From: Mycobacterium sp. IS-3022
GTDB taxonomy: Bacteria > Actinomycetota > Actinomycetes > Mycobacteriales > Mycobacteriaceae
Direction: 5' to 3'
Assembly (NCBI RefSeq): GCF_001500065.1
Contig: NZ_LQIN01000012.1
Span: forward strand, 248,001 to 312,000
DNA length: 64,000 bases
Below, piece by piece: positions 1 through 8,866 of the stretch; positions within the stretch are counted from its first letter, which is position 1; every line of letters begins with the position of its first letter. The position numbers and the translations under genes were made by a program. The notes beneath the pieces were generated by a model, which ran no database searches, was not told the DNA's origin, and was given only the letters and a program-made list of their open reading frames with translations.

Positions 1-401
1 CCGCGCTGTCGGTCGGATCCGCGCAGGGTTGCGTCGACGAATGCGTCCGCTACGCCAGGGAACGCGAGGCGTTCGGCGCCGCGATCGGCACCTACCAGGC
101 GATCGCATTCAAGATCGCGCGGATGGAGGCCCGGGCGCATATCGCTCGCACGGCCTACTACGACGCCGCCGCGCTGATGCTGGCCGGAAAGCCGTTCAAG
201 AAGGCGGCTTCGATCGCCAAGATGGTTGCCAGTGAGGCCGCGATGGACAACGCCCGCGATGCAACGCAGATCTTCGGGGGCTACGGCTTCATGAACGAGT
301 ATTCCGTCGCGCGGCACTACCGCGACAGCAAGATCCTTGAAATCGGTGAGGGCACAACCGAAGTGCAGCTGATGCTGATCGGGCGGGAGCTGGGTCTGTG
401 A
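1..401 (+). CDS. fadE19: acyl-CoA dehydrogenase, C-terminal part (FadE19-like)
   Basis: The window opens inside this gene; 132 C-terminal residues are visible (frame starting at base 3). They form the helical FAD/substrate domain of an acyl-CoA dehydrogenase: YARERE-FG near the start, an IFGGYGF stretch, and the terminal GEGTTEVQ segment typical of short/branched-chain enzymes. The stop overlaps the next start by 4 bp (GTGA), so translation is coupled to the MaoC gene. In M. tuberculosis the gene upstream of the MaoC-citE-bkdABC set is fadE19, and with bkdABC downstream the inferred job is oxidation of isovaleryl-CoA or a related branched acyl-CoA. The N-terminal part and start lie outside the window. 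The family is certain; the exact substrate is an inference from context. Confidence 0.85.
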   Translation, partial: ALSVGSAQGCVDECVRYAREREAFGAAIGTYQAIAFKIARMEARAHIARTAYYDAAALMLAGKPFKKAASIAKMVASEAAMDNARDATQIFGGYGFMNEYSVARHYRDSKILEIGEGTTEVQLMLIGRELGL

Positions 402-898
402 GCGGACAAGACGCTTCGAGGAAGGTCGTGATCCAGCGTGGTTTGTGGTACGAGGAGTTCGAGACCGGTGTGCTGTACCAGCACCGGCCGGGGCGCACCA
501 TCACCGAGGCGGACAACGTCCTGTTCACGACGTTGACGATGAACACCCAGGCGCTGCATCTGGACGCCGCGTTCTCAGATGCGTTGCCGCCGTTCAACCA
601 GCGGCTGGTCAACTCGATGTTCACGCTGTCCACGCTGGTCGGGCTGTCGGTGGCGCAGCTGACGCAGGGGACCATCGTCGGCAATCTCGGGTTCGGCGAG
701 ATCGCGTTCCCGAAGCCGCTCTTCCACGGCGACACGCTGTACGCGGAGTCCGAGGTGCTCGAGAAGCGGGAGTCGAAGAGCCGGCCGGGTGAGGGCATCG
801 TGACATTCGCGCACACCGGCCGCAACCAGCACGGTGACATCGTTGCGACGGCGTCGCGCAAGACGATGGTGCGCATGAAGCCGGCGGAGCAGAGCTGA
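398..898 (+). CDS. MaoC-family enoyl-CoA hydratase (Rv2499c-like)
   Basis: 166 residues, a single hot-dog domain of the MaoC type. The N-terminal segment RTITEADN followed by TMNTQALHLD is the signature of the mesaconyl/itaconyl-CoA hydratase-like branch. It starts with GTG inside the stop of the upstream acyl-CoA dehydrogenase, and its own stop shares one base with the next ATG (TGATG), so it is the middle gene of a coupled trio. With the CitE lyase downstream, the likely reaction is hydration of methylglutaconyl-CoA or itaconyl-CoA before C-C cleavage (known proposal for the M. tuberculosis orthologue). A paralogue with the same motif order lies at 55274-55762 in the catabolic island. Confidence 0.85.
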   Translation: MSGQDASRKVVIQRGLWYEEFETGVLYQHRPGRTITEADNVLFTTLTMNTQALHLDAAFSDALPPFNQRLVNSMFTLSTLVGLSVAQLTQGTIVGNLGFGEIAFPKPLFHGDTLYAESEVLEKRESKSRPGEGIVTFAHTGRNQHGDIVATASRKTMVRMKPAEQS

Positions 899-1716
899 TG
901 GCGCTCGACAAGCCGGGCGTCGCATGGCTGTTCTGCCCGGCCGACCGCCCCGAACGATTCGAAAAGGCCGCCGCTGCCGCCGATGTCGTGATCCTCGACC
1001 TCGAGGACGGGGTCGCGGGCAAGGACCGCGAAGCCGCCCGCGCCGCCCTCGTCGATAGTTCGCTGGACCCGGCCCGCACGGTGGTGCGGGTCAATCCGAG
1101 CGCCACCGCCGATCACCAACTGGACCTCGAGGCGCTGTCGAAAACCTCCTACACGACGGTCATGCTCGCCAAGACCGAGGACCCGCAACAGGTGCGCGAC
1201 CTGGCGCCGCTGGACGTCGTGGTGCTGATCGAGACGCCGCTTGGTGCGCTGGCGGTGACCGATCTGGCGCGAATGGACAACGCGGTCGCGTTGATGTGGG
1301 GCGCCGAGGACCTGTTCGCGGTCACCGGCGGCACGGCCAACCGCTATCCCGACGGCAGCTACCGCGAGGTCGCCAGGCACGTGCGGTCGCAGACGCTGCT
1401 GGCGGCCAAGGCGTACGGGCGGCTGGCGCTGGACTCGGTGTTCCTCGACATCAAGAACCTCGCCGGTCTTCGCGCGGAGGTCGACGACGCGGTGGCCGTC
1501 GGTTTCGACGTGAAGGTCGCGATCCATCCGTCGCAGGTCGCGGTCATTCGGGAGGGCTATGCTCCGTCGGCTGAGCAGGTCGAATGGGCGCGACACGTGC
1601 TGGCTGCCGCCCGCGATGCCAGGGGTGTCTTCCAATTCGAAGGCATAATGGTGGATGCCCCAGTACTGCGGCGGGCAGAGCGCATCGTCGCGTTAGCGCC
1701 ACACCCCGGCGACTAG
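898..1716 (+). CDS. citE: CitE-like beta-hydroxyacyl-CoA lyase
   Basis: 272 residues, a HpcH/HpaI-CitE TIM barrel. Visible motifs are ILDLEDGVAGKDR (acidic residues contacting substrate and metal), RVNPS, MLAKTED, the metal-binding Glu in LIETPLGAL, and WGAEDL. Length matches the M. tuberculosis enzyme Rv2498c (about 273 aa), which has been described as a bifunctional lyase acting on citramalyl-CoA (itaconate breakdown) and on HMG-CoA (leucine breakdown). Position between the MaoC hydratase and bkdABC supports the leucine/itaconate role here. The ATG overlaps the upstream TGA by one base. Confidence 0.9.
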   Translation: MALDKPGVAWLFCPADRPERFEKAAAAADVVILDLEDGVAGKDREAARAALVDSSLDPARTVVRVNPSATADHQLDLEALSKTSYTTVMLAKTEDPQQVRDLAPLDVVVLIETPLGALAVTDLARMDNAVALMWGAEDLFAVTGGTANRYPDGSYREVARHVRSQTLLAAKAYGRLALDSVFLDIKNLAGLRAEVDDAVAVGFDVKVAIHPSQVAVIREGYAPSAEQVEWARHVLAAARDARGVFQFEGIMVDAPVLRRAERIVALAPHPGD

Positions 1717-1816
1717 CCGACACCCCCACACCGGGGGCCTGCTCTGAACGTCTCCGTGCTGAGCACCTCAGTCGCCTGACGGCGCGATCCGCCGTTCAGT
1801 GACCCTAGGAGGCGGT

Positions 1817-2917
1817 ATGGCAGGGTCTGTTCAGGCATCCCTGGATGTCGAGTTGCAGCCGGTTCAACTGGTCGCCCCGGACGGGACGCCGACCACCTCG
1901 AGCGCCGCCTCTCGATACCGCCGAGACCTCCCACCCGAGACGTTGTCGTGGCTTTATGAGTCGATGGTCGTCACGCGCGAAATCGACACCGAGTTCGTCA
2001 ACCTGCAGCGACAAGGCGAGTTGGCGCTGTTCGCGTCGTGCCGCGGGCAGGAGGCCGCGCAGATCGGCGCCGCGGCCTGCCTACGCAAGACCGATTGGCT
2101 GTTCCCGCAGTACCGGGAGATCGGCACGTTCCTGCTGCGCGGGATCACTCCCGCCCAGATGGGCGCCGTGTGGCGCGGCAAGTGGCACGGCGGGCTCGGG
2201 TTCACCGAGAAATGCGTCGCCCCGATCGCGATCCCGATCGGCACGCACGGACTGCACGCGGTCGGTGCCGCGATGGCCGCGCAACGCCTCGGCGAGGATT
2301 CGGTGACGGTGGCGTTCCTCGGCGACGGCGCCACCAGCGAGGGCGACGTCCACGAGGCCTTCAACTTCGCCGCGGTGTACCGGGCGCCGTGCGTGTTCTT
2401 CGTGCAGAACAACCAGTGGGCCATCTCGGTGCCCGTCAGCAAGCAACTGGCCGCGCCGTCGATCGCGCATCGTGCCCTCGGCTACGGCATACCCGGCGTC
2501 CGCGTCGACGGCAACGACGTGCTGGCCTGCTATCAGGTGGTGGCGGAGGCGGCAGCTCGTGCACGCGACGGTTGTGGCCCCACGCTGATCGAGGCCATCA
2601 CCTATCGCATGGGACCGCACACCACCTCCGACGACCCGACCCGCTACCGCTCGCAGGAGGAGGTCGACGCATGGGCGGCCCGCGATCCGATCAGCCGCTA
2701 CCGCACGTATCTGAAGTCGATTGACGTCTGGACCGACCGGCTCGAGGAACGGGTACGGGCCAGATCGAAACGGCTGCGTGCCGAATTGCGCGATGCGCTC
2801 GTCGGGGCCGAGGACTTCGACGTCTCCGAGATTTTCGACACCGTCTATCACGACATCACGCCCGACCTGGCGGCCCAACGCGAACAACTGACGGCCGAAC
2901 TGGCGAAGGAGGCGTGA
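1817..2917 (+). CDS. bkdA: branched-chain 2-oxoacid dehydrogenase E1 alpha
   Basis: 366 residues. I place the start at the ATG preceded by AGGAGG (1807-1812) rather than at the in-frame GTG at 1799, which lies upstream of that ribosome-binding site. The thiamine-diphosphate motif runs from GDGATSEGD (about residue 169) to the NN pair about 29 residues later (FVQNNQWAI). Together with BkdB it forms the E1 tetramer that decarboxylates branched 2-oxo acids. A gap of about 100 bp separates it from citE, so it may have its own promoter, but all genes run in the same direction. It is followed after one base by bkdB. Confidence 0.93.
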   Translation: MAGSVQASLDVELQPVQLVAPDGTPTTSSAASRYRRDLPPETLSWLYESMVVTREIDTEFVNLQRQGELALFASCRGQEAAQIGAAACLRKTDWLFPQYREIGTFLLRGITPAQMGAVWRGKWHGGLGFTEKCVAPIAIPIGTHGLHAVGAAMAAQRLGEDSVTVAFLGDGATSEGDVHEAFNFAAVYRAPCVFFVQNNQWAISVPVSKQLAAPSIAHRALGYGIPGVRVDGNDVLACYQVVAEAAARARDGCGPTLIEAITYRMGPHTTSDDPTRYRSQEEVDAWAARDPISRYRTYLKSIDVWTDRLEERVRARSKRLRAELRDALVGAEDFDVSEIFDTVYHDITPDLAAQREQLTAELAKEA

Positions 2918-2918
2918 C

Positions 2919-3992
2919 ATGACCCAGATCATCGAACGGCCCCCGATGCACGGCGACGATGCACCGGAGCCGCGGGGACCGCTGCTGACTCCGATGCCGG
3001 CGGACTCTGTTCTGCCGACGCTGACGATGGCGCAGGCCATCAACCGCGCCCTGCACGACGCGATGGCCTCCGACGATCGGGTGCTCGTGTTCGGCGAAGA
3101 CGTCGCCACCCTCGGCGGCGTGTTCCGGGTCACCGAGGGCCTGGCCGAAACCTTCGGCGAGCAGCGCTGTTTCGACACCCCGCTGGCCGAGTCGGCGATC
3201 GTCGGCATCGCAGTCGGAATGGCCATCCGCGGACTCGTGCCCGTCCCGGAGATCCAGTTCGACGGGTTCGCTGCCCCGGCGTTCGATCAGATCGTCAGTC
3301 ATCTGGCCAAGTACCGGATGCGCACCCGCGGCGACCTCGACATGCCGGTGACCATCCGCATCCCATCCTTCGGCGGAATCGGTGCCGTCGAACATCATTC
3401 CGAGTCCACCGAAACCTATTGGCTGCACACCGCCGGGTTGAAGGTGGCGGTGCCGTCGACGCCGTCGGATGCGTATTGGCTGCTGCGCCAGTCGATCACC
3501 AGCCGCGACCCCGTCATCTACCTCGAGCCCAAGCGCCGGTACTGGACGCGTGAACCGGTCGACACCACGACGCCGGGTCTTCCGCTCGGTCGGGCGGCGA
3601 TCCGGCGTGCCGGCGCGGACGTCACCGTGGTGACATACGGTCCGCTGGTCGCCACCGCGCTGAGCGCAGCGGAAATCGCTGCCGAGCATCATGATTGGAG
3701 TATCGAGGTGCTCGACCTGCGCACGTTGAACCCGTTGGACTTCGACGCGGTCGTCGAATCGGTGCGACGCACCGGCCGGGTCGTGGTGATGCACGAAGGG
3801 CCGCGCACCTTGGGCTTCGGCGCCGAACTGGCCGCCCGAATCCAGGAGGAACTCTTCTACGACTTGGAGGCGCCGGTGTTGCGGGCGACCGGGTTCGACA
3901 CGCCGTATCCGCCTGCCCGGCTGGAGAAATTGTGGCTGCCCGGGGTGGACCGGCTGCTCGACTGCATCGAACGAACGTTGGAGCAGCCGTGA
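2919..3992 (+). CDS. bkdB: branched-chain 2-oxoacid dehydrogenase E1 beta
   Basis: 357 residues, transketolase-like pyrimidine-binding plus C-terminal domain. Typical E1-beta motifs are [13 protein letters not shown], the catalytic-loop [14 protein letters not shown], and [10 protein letters not shown]. The ATG lies 1 bp after the bkdA stop. The first 30 or so residues (rich in Pro and acidic residues) are a variable extension, so a slightly later start cannot be excluded. It works with BkdA as E1 and with BkdC as E2. In mycobacteria lipoamide dehydrogenase Lpd is supplied from elsewhere; no E3 gene is seen here. Confidence 0.93.
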   Translation: MTQIIERPPMHGDDAPEPRGPLLTPMPADSVLPTLTMAQAINRALHDAMASDDRVLVFGEDVATLGGVFRVTEGLAETFGEQRCFDTPLAESAIVGIAVGMAIRGLVPVPEIQFDGFAAPAFDQIVSHLAKYRMRTRGDLDMPVTIRIPSFGGIGAVEHHSESTETYWLHTAGLKVAVPSTPSDAYWLLRQSITSRDPVIYLEPKRRYWTREPVDTTTPGLPLGRAAIRRAGADVTVVTYGPLVATALSAAEIAAEHHDWSIEVLDLRTLNPLDFDAVVESVRRTGRVVVMHEGPRTLGFGAELAARIQEELFYDLEAPVLRATGFDTPYPPARLEKLWLPGVDRLLDCIERTLEQP

Positions 3993-5164
3993 GCGTGATG
4001 GATTTCCGGGTTCCCGATCTCGGCGAGGGACTCGAAGACGCGACGATCACCGCGTGGAGCGTCTCGGTCGGCGACGACGTCGAGTTGAACCAGACGCTGT
4101 GCACCGTCGAGACCAACAAGGCCGAAGTCGAGATCCCGAGTCCCTACGCGGGCCGCGTCGTCGAACTCGGCGGGCGCGAGGGCGACACGTTGCCCGTCGG
4201 CGCCACGCTGGTGCGCATCGCGACCGACGCCGAGCCGCCCGCCGAGAAGCGCAAACCCGTACTCGTCGGGTACGGCGCCGATGACGCCATGGACAACAGC
4301 AGGCGGTCGAGCGCGCCGTCGCCACACCGCGGTCGCGCCAAACCGCCGGTCCGGAAGCTGGCGGCCGAGCTCAACGTGGACCTGGGCGCGCTGACCGGTT
4401 CCGGTCCCGACGGTGTCATCACCCGCGAGGATGTGCTCGCAGCCGCGGGCCGATCCGCGCCGAGCCCGGACATGGTGGCGGTACGCGGTGTACAGGCCGA
4501 GATGGCGCACCGAATGACATTGTCACGCAGGGAGATTCCGGACGCCCACGGCTCTGTCCAGGTCGACGGCACGAACCTGCTCCGGCTGCGCGACCGGCTG
4601 GGCGACCGAGCCGAGGAGGACGCGCCGGTCACGCCGTTCGTGCTGACGCTGCGGCTGTTGACGATCGCGCTGCGACATCACCCGAACCTGAACGCCACCT
4701 GGGTCGACACCACCGACGGCGCGCAGATCCATCTGCATTCGGCCGTGCATCTCGGCTTCGGGGTCGCGACGCCGCGCGGCCTGTTGGTGCCGGTGGTCAA
4801 CGATGCGCATCTCAAGACGACTCGGGAACTGGCGACGACGGTTGCCCGGCTGATCCGGGAGGCCCGGGCCGGCACCGTCAAGCCGACGGAACTGCAGGGC
4901 TCGACGTTCACCGTGTCGAACTTCGGGGCGCTCGGACTGGATGAGGGCGTGCCCGTGATCAACTACCCCGAGGCCGCCATCCTCGGTGTCGGCTCGGTCA
5001 AGCCGCGCGCGGTCGTCGTCGACGGTGCAGTCGTCGCGAGGCCCACGATGAACCTGACCTGCGCCTTCGACCATCGCATTGCCGACGGTGCGCAGGTGGC
5101 AGCCTTCCTGGGAGAACTGCGCGACCTGATCGAAGCACCGGACACGGCGCTGCTCGATCTCTAG
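3989..5164 (+). CDS. bkdC: dihydrolipoamide acyltransferase E2 of BCKDH
   Basis: 391 residues from the GTG that overlaps the bkdB stop (GTGA); an ATG three codons later is the alternative start. Domain order is: one lipoyl domain (residues 4-78) with the lipoylated Lys in [10 protein letters not shown] (about residue 44), a short peripheral-subunit-binding segment ([18 protein letters not shown] and ITREDVL), then the catalytic acyltransferase domain ending with the active-site DHRIADG (His near residue 363). It transfers the branched acyl group to CoA, giving isovaleryl-, isobutyryl- or methylbutyryl-CoA. Its stop directly abuts the stop of the convergent gene at 5165. Confidence 0.94.
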   Translation: MSVMDFRVPDLGEGLEDATITAWSVSVGDDVELNQTLCTVETNKAEVEIPSPYAGRVVELGGREGDTLPVGATLVRIATDAEPPAEKRKPVLVGYGADDAMDNSRRSSAPSPHRGRAKPPVRKLAAELNVDLGALTGSGPDGVITREDVLAAAGRSAPSPDMVAVRGVQAEMAHRMTLSRREIPDAHGSVQVDGTNLLRLRDRLGDRAEEDAPVTPFVLTLRLLTIALRHHPNLNATWVDTTDGAQIHLHSAVHLGFGVATPRGLLVPVVNDAHLKTTRELATTVARLIREARAGTVKPTELQGSTFTVSNFGALGLDEGVPVINYPEAAILGVGSVKPRAVVVDGAVVARPTMNLTCAFDHRIADGAQVAAFLGELRDLIEAPDTALLDL

Positions 5165-5917
5165 CTATCTGCGCCGGGCGGCGGCGAGGCGCTGCTGAAA
5201 CTCCGGCGACTGGATCGAGGCGGCCTGCGGGCCCAACTCGATGCCGACCGCGACGCCGTGCTGGTCGGTGTCCACGGCGCCGGGGTTGGCCGTCGCCCGC
5301 ATCGACGCCTTGGTCGACAGCACCACCTCGCGCGGTGCGCCGGCCGGGCCTGCGGCCAACTCGCGGGCGGCGGCCACCGGATCGTCGGCGACCGCAAGCG
5401 CCAACCCGTGCCGCACGGCCGATTCCGCGTCGAAGCGCATGCCGAACAGCAGCGAGGCGCGCGCCACCTGCGGCCCCACGGCGCGCTGCAGCATCCAGGT
5501 CGCGCCACCGCCCGGGTGGATGCCCAGCTTCTGGAAGCGTGGGTCGAACAGTGCCGCCGGCCCCGCGATGCGCACGTCGGCGGCCAGCGCCAGGTTCAGT
5601 CCCGCCCCGACGGCTGCCCCGTTGACCGCCGCGATCGTCGGAAGCGTGCAGTGGGCGACCGCCAGGAAGCCGTCGTAGATCTTGCGCAAGCCGTCCTCGG
5701 TGGCCTTGCCCAGCGCGCTCAGATCCGCGCCCGCGCAGAACGCCTTGCCCGCGCCGGTGACGATCAGCGCATGCACATCGGGGTCGGCCTCGGCGGCATC
5801 GACCGCTTCGCGCAGCGCAGCGGATATCTCGAACGTGACGGCGTTGCGGCGTTCCGGGTCGTTGACGGTCAGGACGGCGATGCGGTCCTCGATGTGGACC
5901 AGTACCGGATCAGACAC
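5165..5917 (-). CDS. echA14: enoyl-CoA hydratase/isomerase family protein
   Basis: 250 residues, crotonase fold. The CoA-binding/oxyanion parts are clear: [11 protein letters not shown] and [22 protein letters not shown]. The second oxyanion loop reads [14 protein letters not shown]. The residues that normally carry the two acidic catalytic groups of hydratases are not obvious, so isomerase or another crotonase activity is possible. It starts with GTG (at 5917) just inside a short intergenic gap. In M. tuberculosis echA14 (Rv2486) lies in this neighbourhood; the symbol rests on that synteny and is tentative. Confidence 0.8.
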   Translation of the reverse strand: MSDPVLVHIEDRIAVLTVNDPERRNAVTFEISAALREAVDAAEADPDVHALIVTGAGKAFCAGADLSALGKATEDGLRKIYDGFLAVAHCTLPTIAAVNGAAVGAGLNLALAADVRIAGPAALFDPRFQKLGIHPGGGATWMLQRAVGPQVARASLLFGMRFDAESAVRHGLALAVADDPVAAARELAAGPAGAPREVVLSTKASMRATANPGAVDTDQHGVAVGIELGPQAASIQSPEFQQRLAAARRR

Positions 5918-5950
5918 CCGCTCAGCCTAATGACCGATGCCGGACCGCCT

Positions 5951-6328
5951 TCAGTTGGCGACCGTGAGCGTGACGTTGTGCAGTGCCACGGCGACGTCGG
6001 TGGGCAGGATGTCGACGAAGGTCGGGGCGTTACGGTCGGCCGGCGCCGAGGCGATCACATTCGCGGGATAGCTGGGGCTGCACGGGAAGTTGTGGCATCG
6101 GTACCAGAAGCCCTGTGCGCTCTGGTACGGCGCCATGCTCGGTGCCTGGTCGACCCGGTAGCGGCCCGGTTCGATCGTTGCCGTCGCCCACCCCGGCCGG
6201 GGATTGGTGATGACGTTGAAGACGCCGTTGCTGCCATAGCTCGGCGGGCCGGCGTGCGCGGGTGCCGCGAGCGCGCCCGTCAGCACTGCACTGGCTGCCA
6301 GGGCCGCAAGGCCGCGCCCGGTGTTCAC
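5951..6328 (-). CDS. small secreted protein, unknown function
   Basis: 125 residues from a GTG start; a longer frame upstream is low-complexity Thr/Pro/Arg sequence antisense to the acidic tail of the neighbouring gene and is rejected. The N-terminus is a signal peptide: NTGRGLAALAASAVLTGALA followed by APAHA-GPPSYG. The mature part of about 95 residues has two Cys (YRCHNFPCSPS), probably a disulfide, and a core with GRYRVDQAPS, as in small exported mycobacterial proteins of unknown role. No enzyme motif is visible. Confidence 0.7.
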   Translation of the reverse strand: MNTGRGLAALAASAVLTGALAAPAHAGPPSYGSNGVFNVITNPRPGWATATIEPGRYRVDQAPSMAPYQSAQGFWYRCHNFPCSPSYPANVIASAPADRNAPTFVDILPTDVAVALHNVTLTVAN

Positions 6329-6356
6329 GTCGACGAGTGTATCGAGCGCGTGCGCG

Positions 6357-7784
6357 TTACGCGGCGGCGTCGGCGTTTCCGGCAGCCGAGTCCTTGGTGT
6401 CGTCCTGGGTGTCGGTATCGGTGTCGCTGCCGATCGGGTCTGAATCGATCGGCTCGGTGTCGACCTGCTCCGACGGAGCTGTGGTGATCGACTCTTCTTC
6501 GGCTGCAACGTCTTCCGGATCGTCTTTGGTGTCGTCCACACCGAGGGCCCCGGGCTCGGCCTTCAGGCTGTCCCGCACGACGTTGATCTGCGGCTTGCGC
6601 TTGACCGCTGACGGGGTGGTGGCCCGCTCGGACCCTTCCGACGTCGCCGTCATGGATCGTTGCTCGGTGTCCTCGGTGTCCTGGGTGCCGTCGTTGTTGA
6701 TCTTGGTGGCCGGCTCCTGCGACTGAACGGGCGGAGAAACCGACGTAAGGCCCTGCTGGATCGCGGTCGGCACCTTCGCCGCGGTGGCCAACAGCTCGGC
6801 GGGCGAGGGGAAGAGCCGGGCCGGGCGGTAGGCGCTGGGGTCGCTCGGTATCGGGTTGCCGCCGTAGTACGCCGAGTCGACGACGACCTTCAGCAGCGGT
6901 CCGGTCAGATCGGCGATCTGGTCACCGAAGACGTCGCGGATCAGCCGGGTCAGCGGCAGCTCTTCGGCGGTGTACGTCACGTAAGTCGTGTTGTCTCTGG
7001 TGGTGACGTACGCCGTGATCCTTTCCCCGGGGAAGCTGCACCGCGCGTCGGGGCAGTCTCGAGCCGCGCCGCCGCTGGCCAGGATTGCGCAGGTGTTCGC
7101 ATTGCACGAGACGGTCGGCTTCCCCTCGGCGTCGACCGGAAGGTCGCGCTCGGACTGGTTCAGGCGCGTGTAGAGGTAGCCCACCAACGAGTTGAGCGCG
7201 GCCACCGGGTTGAGGACGTCCGCCGGGGCGTTGGAGTTGTAGTCGTACTCGTAGCCGATGTTGACGGCGCGCAGGGCGGGCACGTCACTCGGAGTCGGGA
7301 TCGGGTTGACCCCGATCAGCGCGAACCACGGGTATCTGGTGCCGAAACCGCCGTCGGGCCGCGCGACGTCGTTGTCGAGGATGAACACGGTTTGATCTAG
7401 GTCGGGTCGGTCCCGCAGCAGCAGCAAACTGGCATTGGCCGCGCCCCAGCCGGAGGCCAGCACCGCGTTGCGCTCGCCGATGTTGTCATCGAGCGCCTGC
7501 TGGATGCCGGCGGGCCCGGTGCGAAAGTCGACGTAGACGATGTCGTTGCCGCCGTCGTAGTTCGTGTAGATGGGATCGTTGAACTTCCCGCCGAAGAAGT
7601 CGGCGACGCCCTCGCCGGTCGGGTTGGTCGAACTGCCGACGACGATCAGGGCAGACAGGTCCACGAGCGTTGCCGAGATGGAGGCCGGATGGGTTACGGC
7701 CAGGCCGACGACACTCGTCGCTACGCCGGCTGCGGCGACGGTCATCGCGAACCTCGTCGCTCGCTTGCCCCCGGATCCGGCCAT
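6357..7784 (-). CDS. PE-PPE-domain protein without PE/PPE module
   Basis: 475 residues from the ATG preceded by GGAAGG; an earlier in-frame ATG at 7814 lacks a ribosome-binding site. An N-terminal hydrophobic segment (about residues 12-37) acts as signal anchor or signal peptide. The following 200 or so residues match the PE-PPE alpha/beta-hydrolase-like domain (ALIVVGSSTNPTGEGVADFF; DFRTGPAGIQQALDDNIG). The usual nucleophile elbow GYSxS/G reads S-G-W-G-A-A here, so Ser appears replaced by Gly. The last 120 residues are a disordered, Thr/Asp/Glu-rich tail. It is probably an exported or envelope protein; enzymatic activity is doubtful. Confidence 0.75.
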   Translation of the reverse strand: MAGSGGKRATRFAMTVAAAGVATSVVGLAVTHPASISATLVDLSALIVVGSSTNPTGEGVADFFGGKFNDPIYTNYDGGNDIVYVDFRTGPAGIQQALDDNIGERNAVLASGWGAANASLLLLRDRPDLDQTVFILDNDVARPDGGFGTRYPWFALIGVNPIPTPSDVPALRAVNIGYEYDYNSNAPADVLNPVAALNSLVGYLYTRLNQSERDLPVDAEGKPTVSCNANTCAILASGGAARDCPDARCSFPGERITAYVTTRDNTTYVTYTAEELPLTRLIRDVFGDQIADLTGPLLKVVVDSAYYGGNPIPSDPSAYRPARLFPSPAELLATAAKVPTAIQQGLTSVSPPVQSQEPATKINNDGTQDTEDTEQRSMTATSEGSERATTPSAVKRKPQINVVRDSLKAEPGALGVDDTKDDPEDVAAEEESITTAPSEQVDTEPIDSDPIGSDTDTDTQDDTKDSAAGNADAAA

Positions 7785-7853
7785 CTCGTCGTCCTTCCCA
7801 CCCCCACGCAGCAAACGTGCGCCGATGCCGGAAATGGTACGCGAGGCCGGCGG

Positions 7854-8636
7854 CTACAGTTTGGCGATCAGCGCTGCTGCGCGGACGTCATCGCCGACGG
7901 TCAACGCGATGTGCACCGCATCGTCGCGCTGCGCCCACCGGAGGCTGACATCCTCGCCGTAGCGGATCGGCCTGCGGTACTCGACGACCGCGCGATACGG
8001 GGCGCGGCACACCTCGGGGGCCAACGGCATCACTTCGTGGACGGCGTGCCAGTAGGCGGTGTTGGTGACGTGCTCGAAGATGTCGATGTCGGTGCGCCGC
8101 AACGGAAAAGGTGTCACCTCGGTGACGCCGTCGAGGTTCGTCAGCCAGGGCCGCCACTTGAGGCGCAGCTCGTCGGTGGTGGTCGCGAACCGCGCGATCA
8201 GGCTGTCGGAGGCGCGCTGCGGCGTCAGCGTCTTGCTGTTGATGGCAATCCAGAAGCCCTCGGTCTCGATCCGGCCGCCATCGCTGCCGACCAGGTCGAC
8301 GCGCATCGTGCACCATCGGGTCGACAGCGCCGAGCACCACCGACTGAACGAGACCTCATTGGGAAACTCGATCGGCTCGATGACGTCGATGACGGTGCGC
8401 TGGACAAGCCAGTGCGGGTGGTCGTCGGCCTCGCCGGCATCGACGAGGTTCTGCGCGCCGACCTCCTGGATGTAGCGCGCCACGCCGTCCAGACGCAGAT
8501 GCAGGTTGCCGTCGATGTCGCCGGTCGCGACCGGCCACGCAGTGCGGTAGACGTAACCGGTCTGCGGTAGCGGACTCAGCCGACGCTCGACGTCGTTGGT
8601 TGGCATCGGGTCATGTGTAGCAGGCCGGATACTCAT
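7854..8636 (-). CDS. acyl-ACP thioesterase (FatA/FatB family)
   Basis: 260 residues with two hot-dog repeats of the acyl-ACP thioesterase family (PF01643 type). The first repeat contains HLRLDGVARYIQEVGA and HWLVQRTVIDV. The second contains RRTDIDIFEHVTNTAYWHAV, which matches the Asp/Asn-His region of 4HBT-like folds. It releases fatty acids from acyl carrier or CoA thioesters. The first ATG lies only 4 bases after the upstream tRNA-Arg; a second ATG at 8606 gives 250 residues. Neither has a clear ribosome-binding site, so the exact start is open. Confidence 0.85.
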   Translation of the reverse strand: MSIRPATHDPMPTNDVERRLSPLPQTGYVYRTAWPVATGDIDGNLHLRLDGVARYIQEVGAQNLVDAGEADDHPHWLVQRTVIDVIEPIEFPNEVSFSRWCSALSTRWCTMRVDLVGSDGGRIETEGFWIAINSKTLTPQRASDSLIARFATTTDELRLKWRPWLTNLDGVTEVTPFPLRRTDIDIFEHVTNTAYWHAVHEVMPLAPEVCRAPYRAVVEYRRPIRYGEDVSLRWAQRDDAVHIALTVGDDVRAAALIAKL

Positions 8637-8640
8637 CGAG

Positions 8641-8713
8641 CGCCCCCGGCAGGACTCGAACCTGCGGCCGACCGCTTAGAAGGCGGTTGCTCTATCCGCT
8701 GAGCTACGGGGGC
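8641..8713 (-). tRNA. tRNA-Arg (anticodon TCT)
   Basis: On the minus strand the 73-nt cloverleaf has acceptor arms GCCCCCG/CGGGGGC, D-arm GCTC-AGCGGATA-GAGC, anticodon stem ACCGC/GCGGT with loop CTTCTAA (anticodon TCT), and T-arm GCAGG-TTCGAGT-CCTGC. CCA is not encoded; G is the discriminator. It reads AGA codons, which are rare in this GC-rich genome. It lies directly upstream of the acyl-ACP thioesterase gene. Confidence 0.96.
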
Positions 8714-8866
8714 AGCGCACTCACCCTAACGGAAATGCCGCAAACCGATGGATGACCTCAACCCGCCTACCTGCTGGCAAGACAGCTAGTAAAGGGCTCT
8801 CGCGTGGACCGACGGCCGACTAGCGTGGTGGCCACAGCAGTCACGGTGAGGAGGTTGCGACGGCCC

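Noticed and set aside
289-1635. 448-codon minus-strand frame
   Set aside because: Antisense to the MaoC and CitE genes; composition is typical of a shadow frame and the sense genes have strong motifs and coupled starts.
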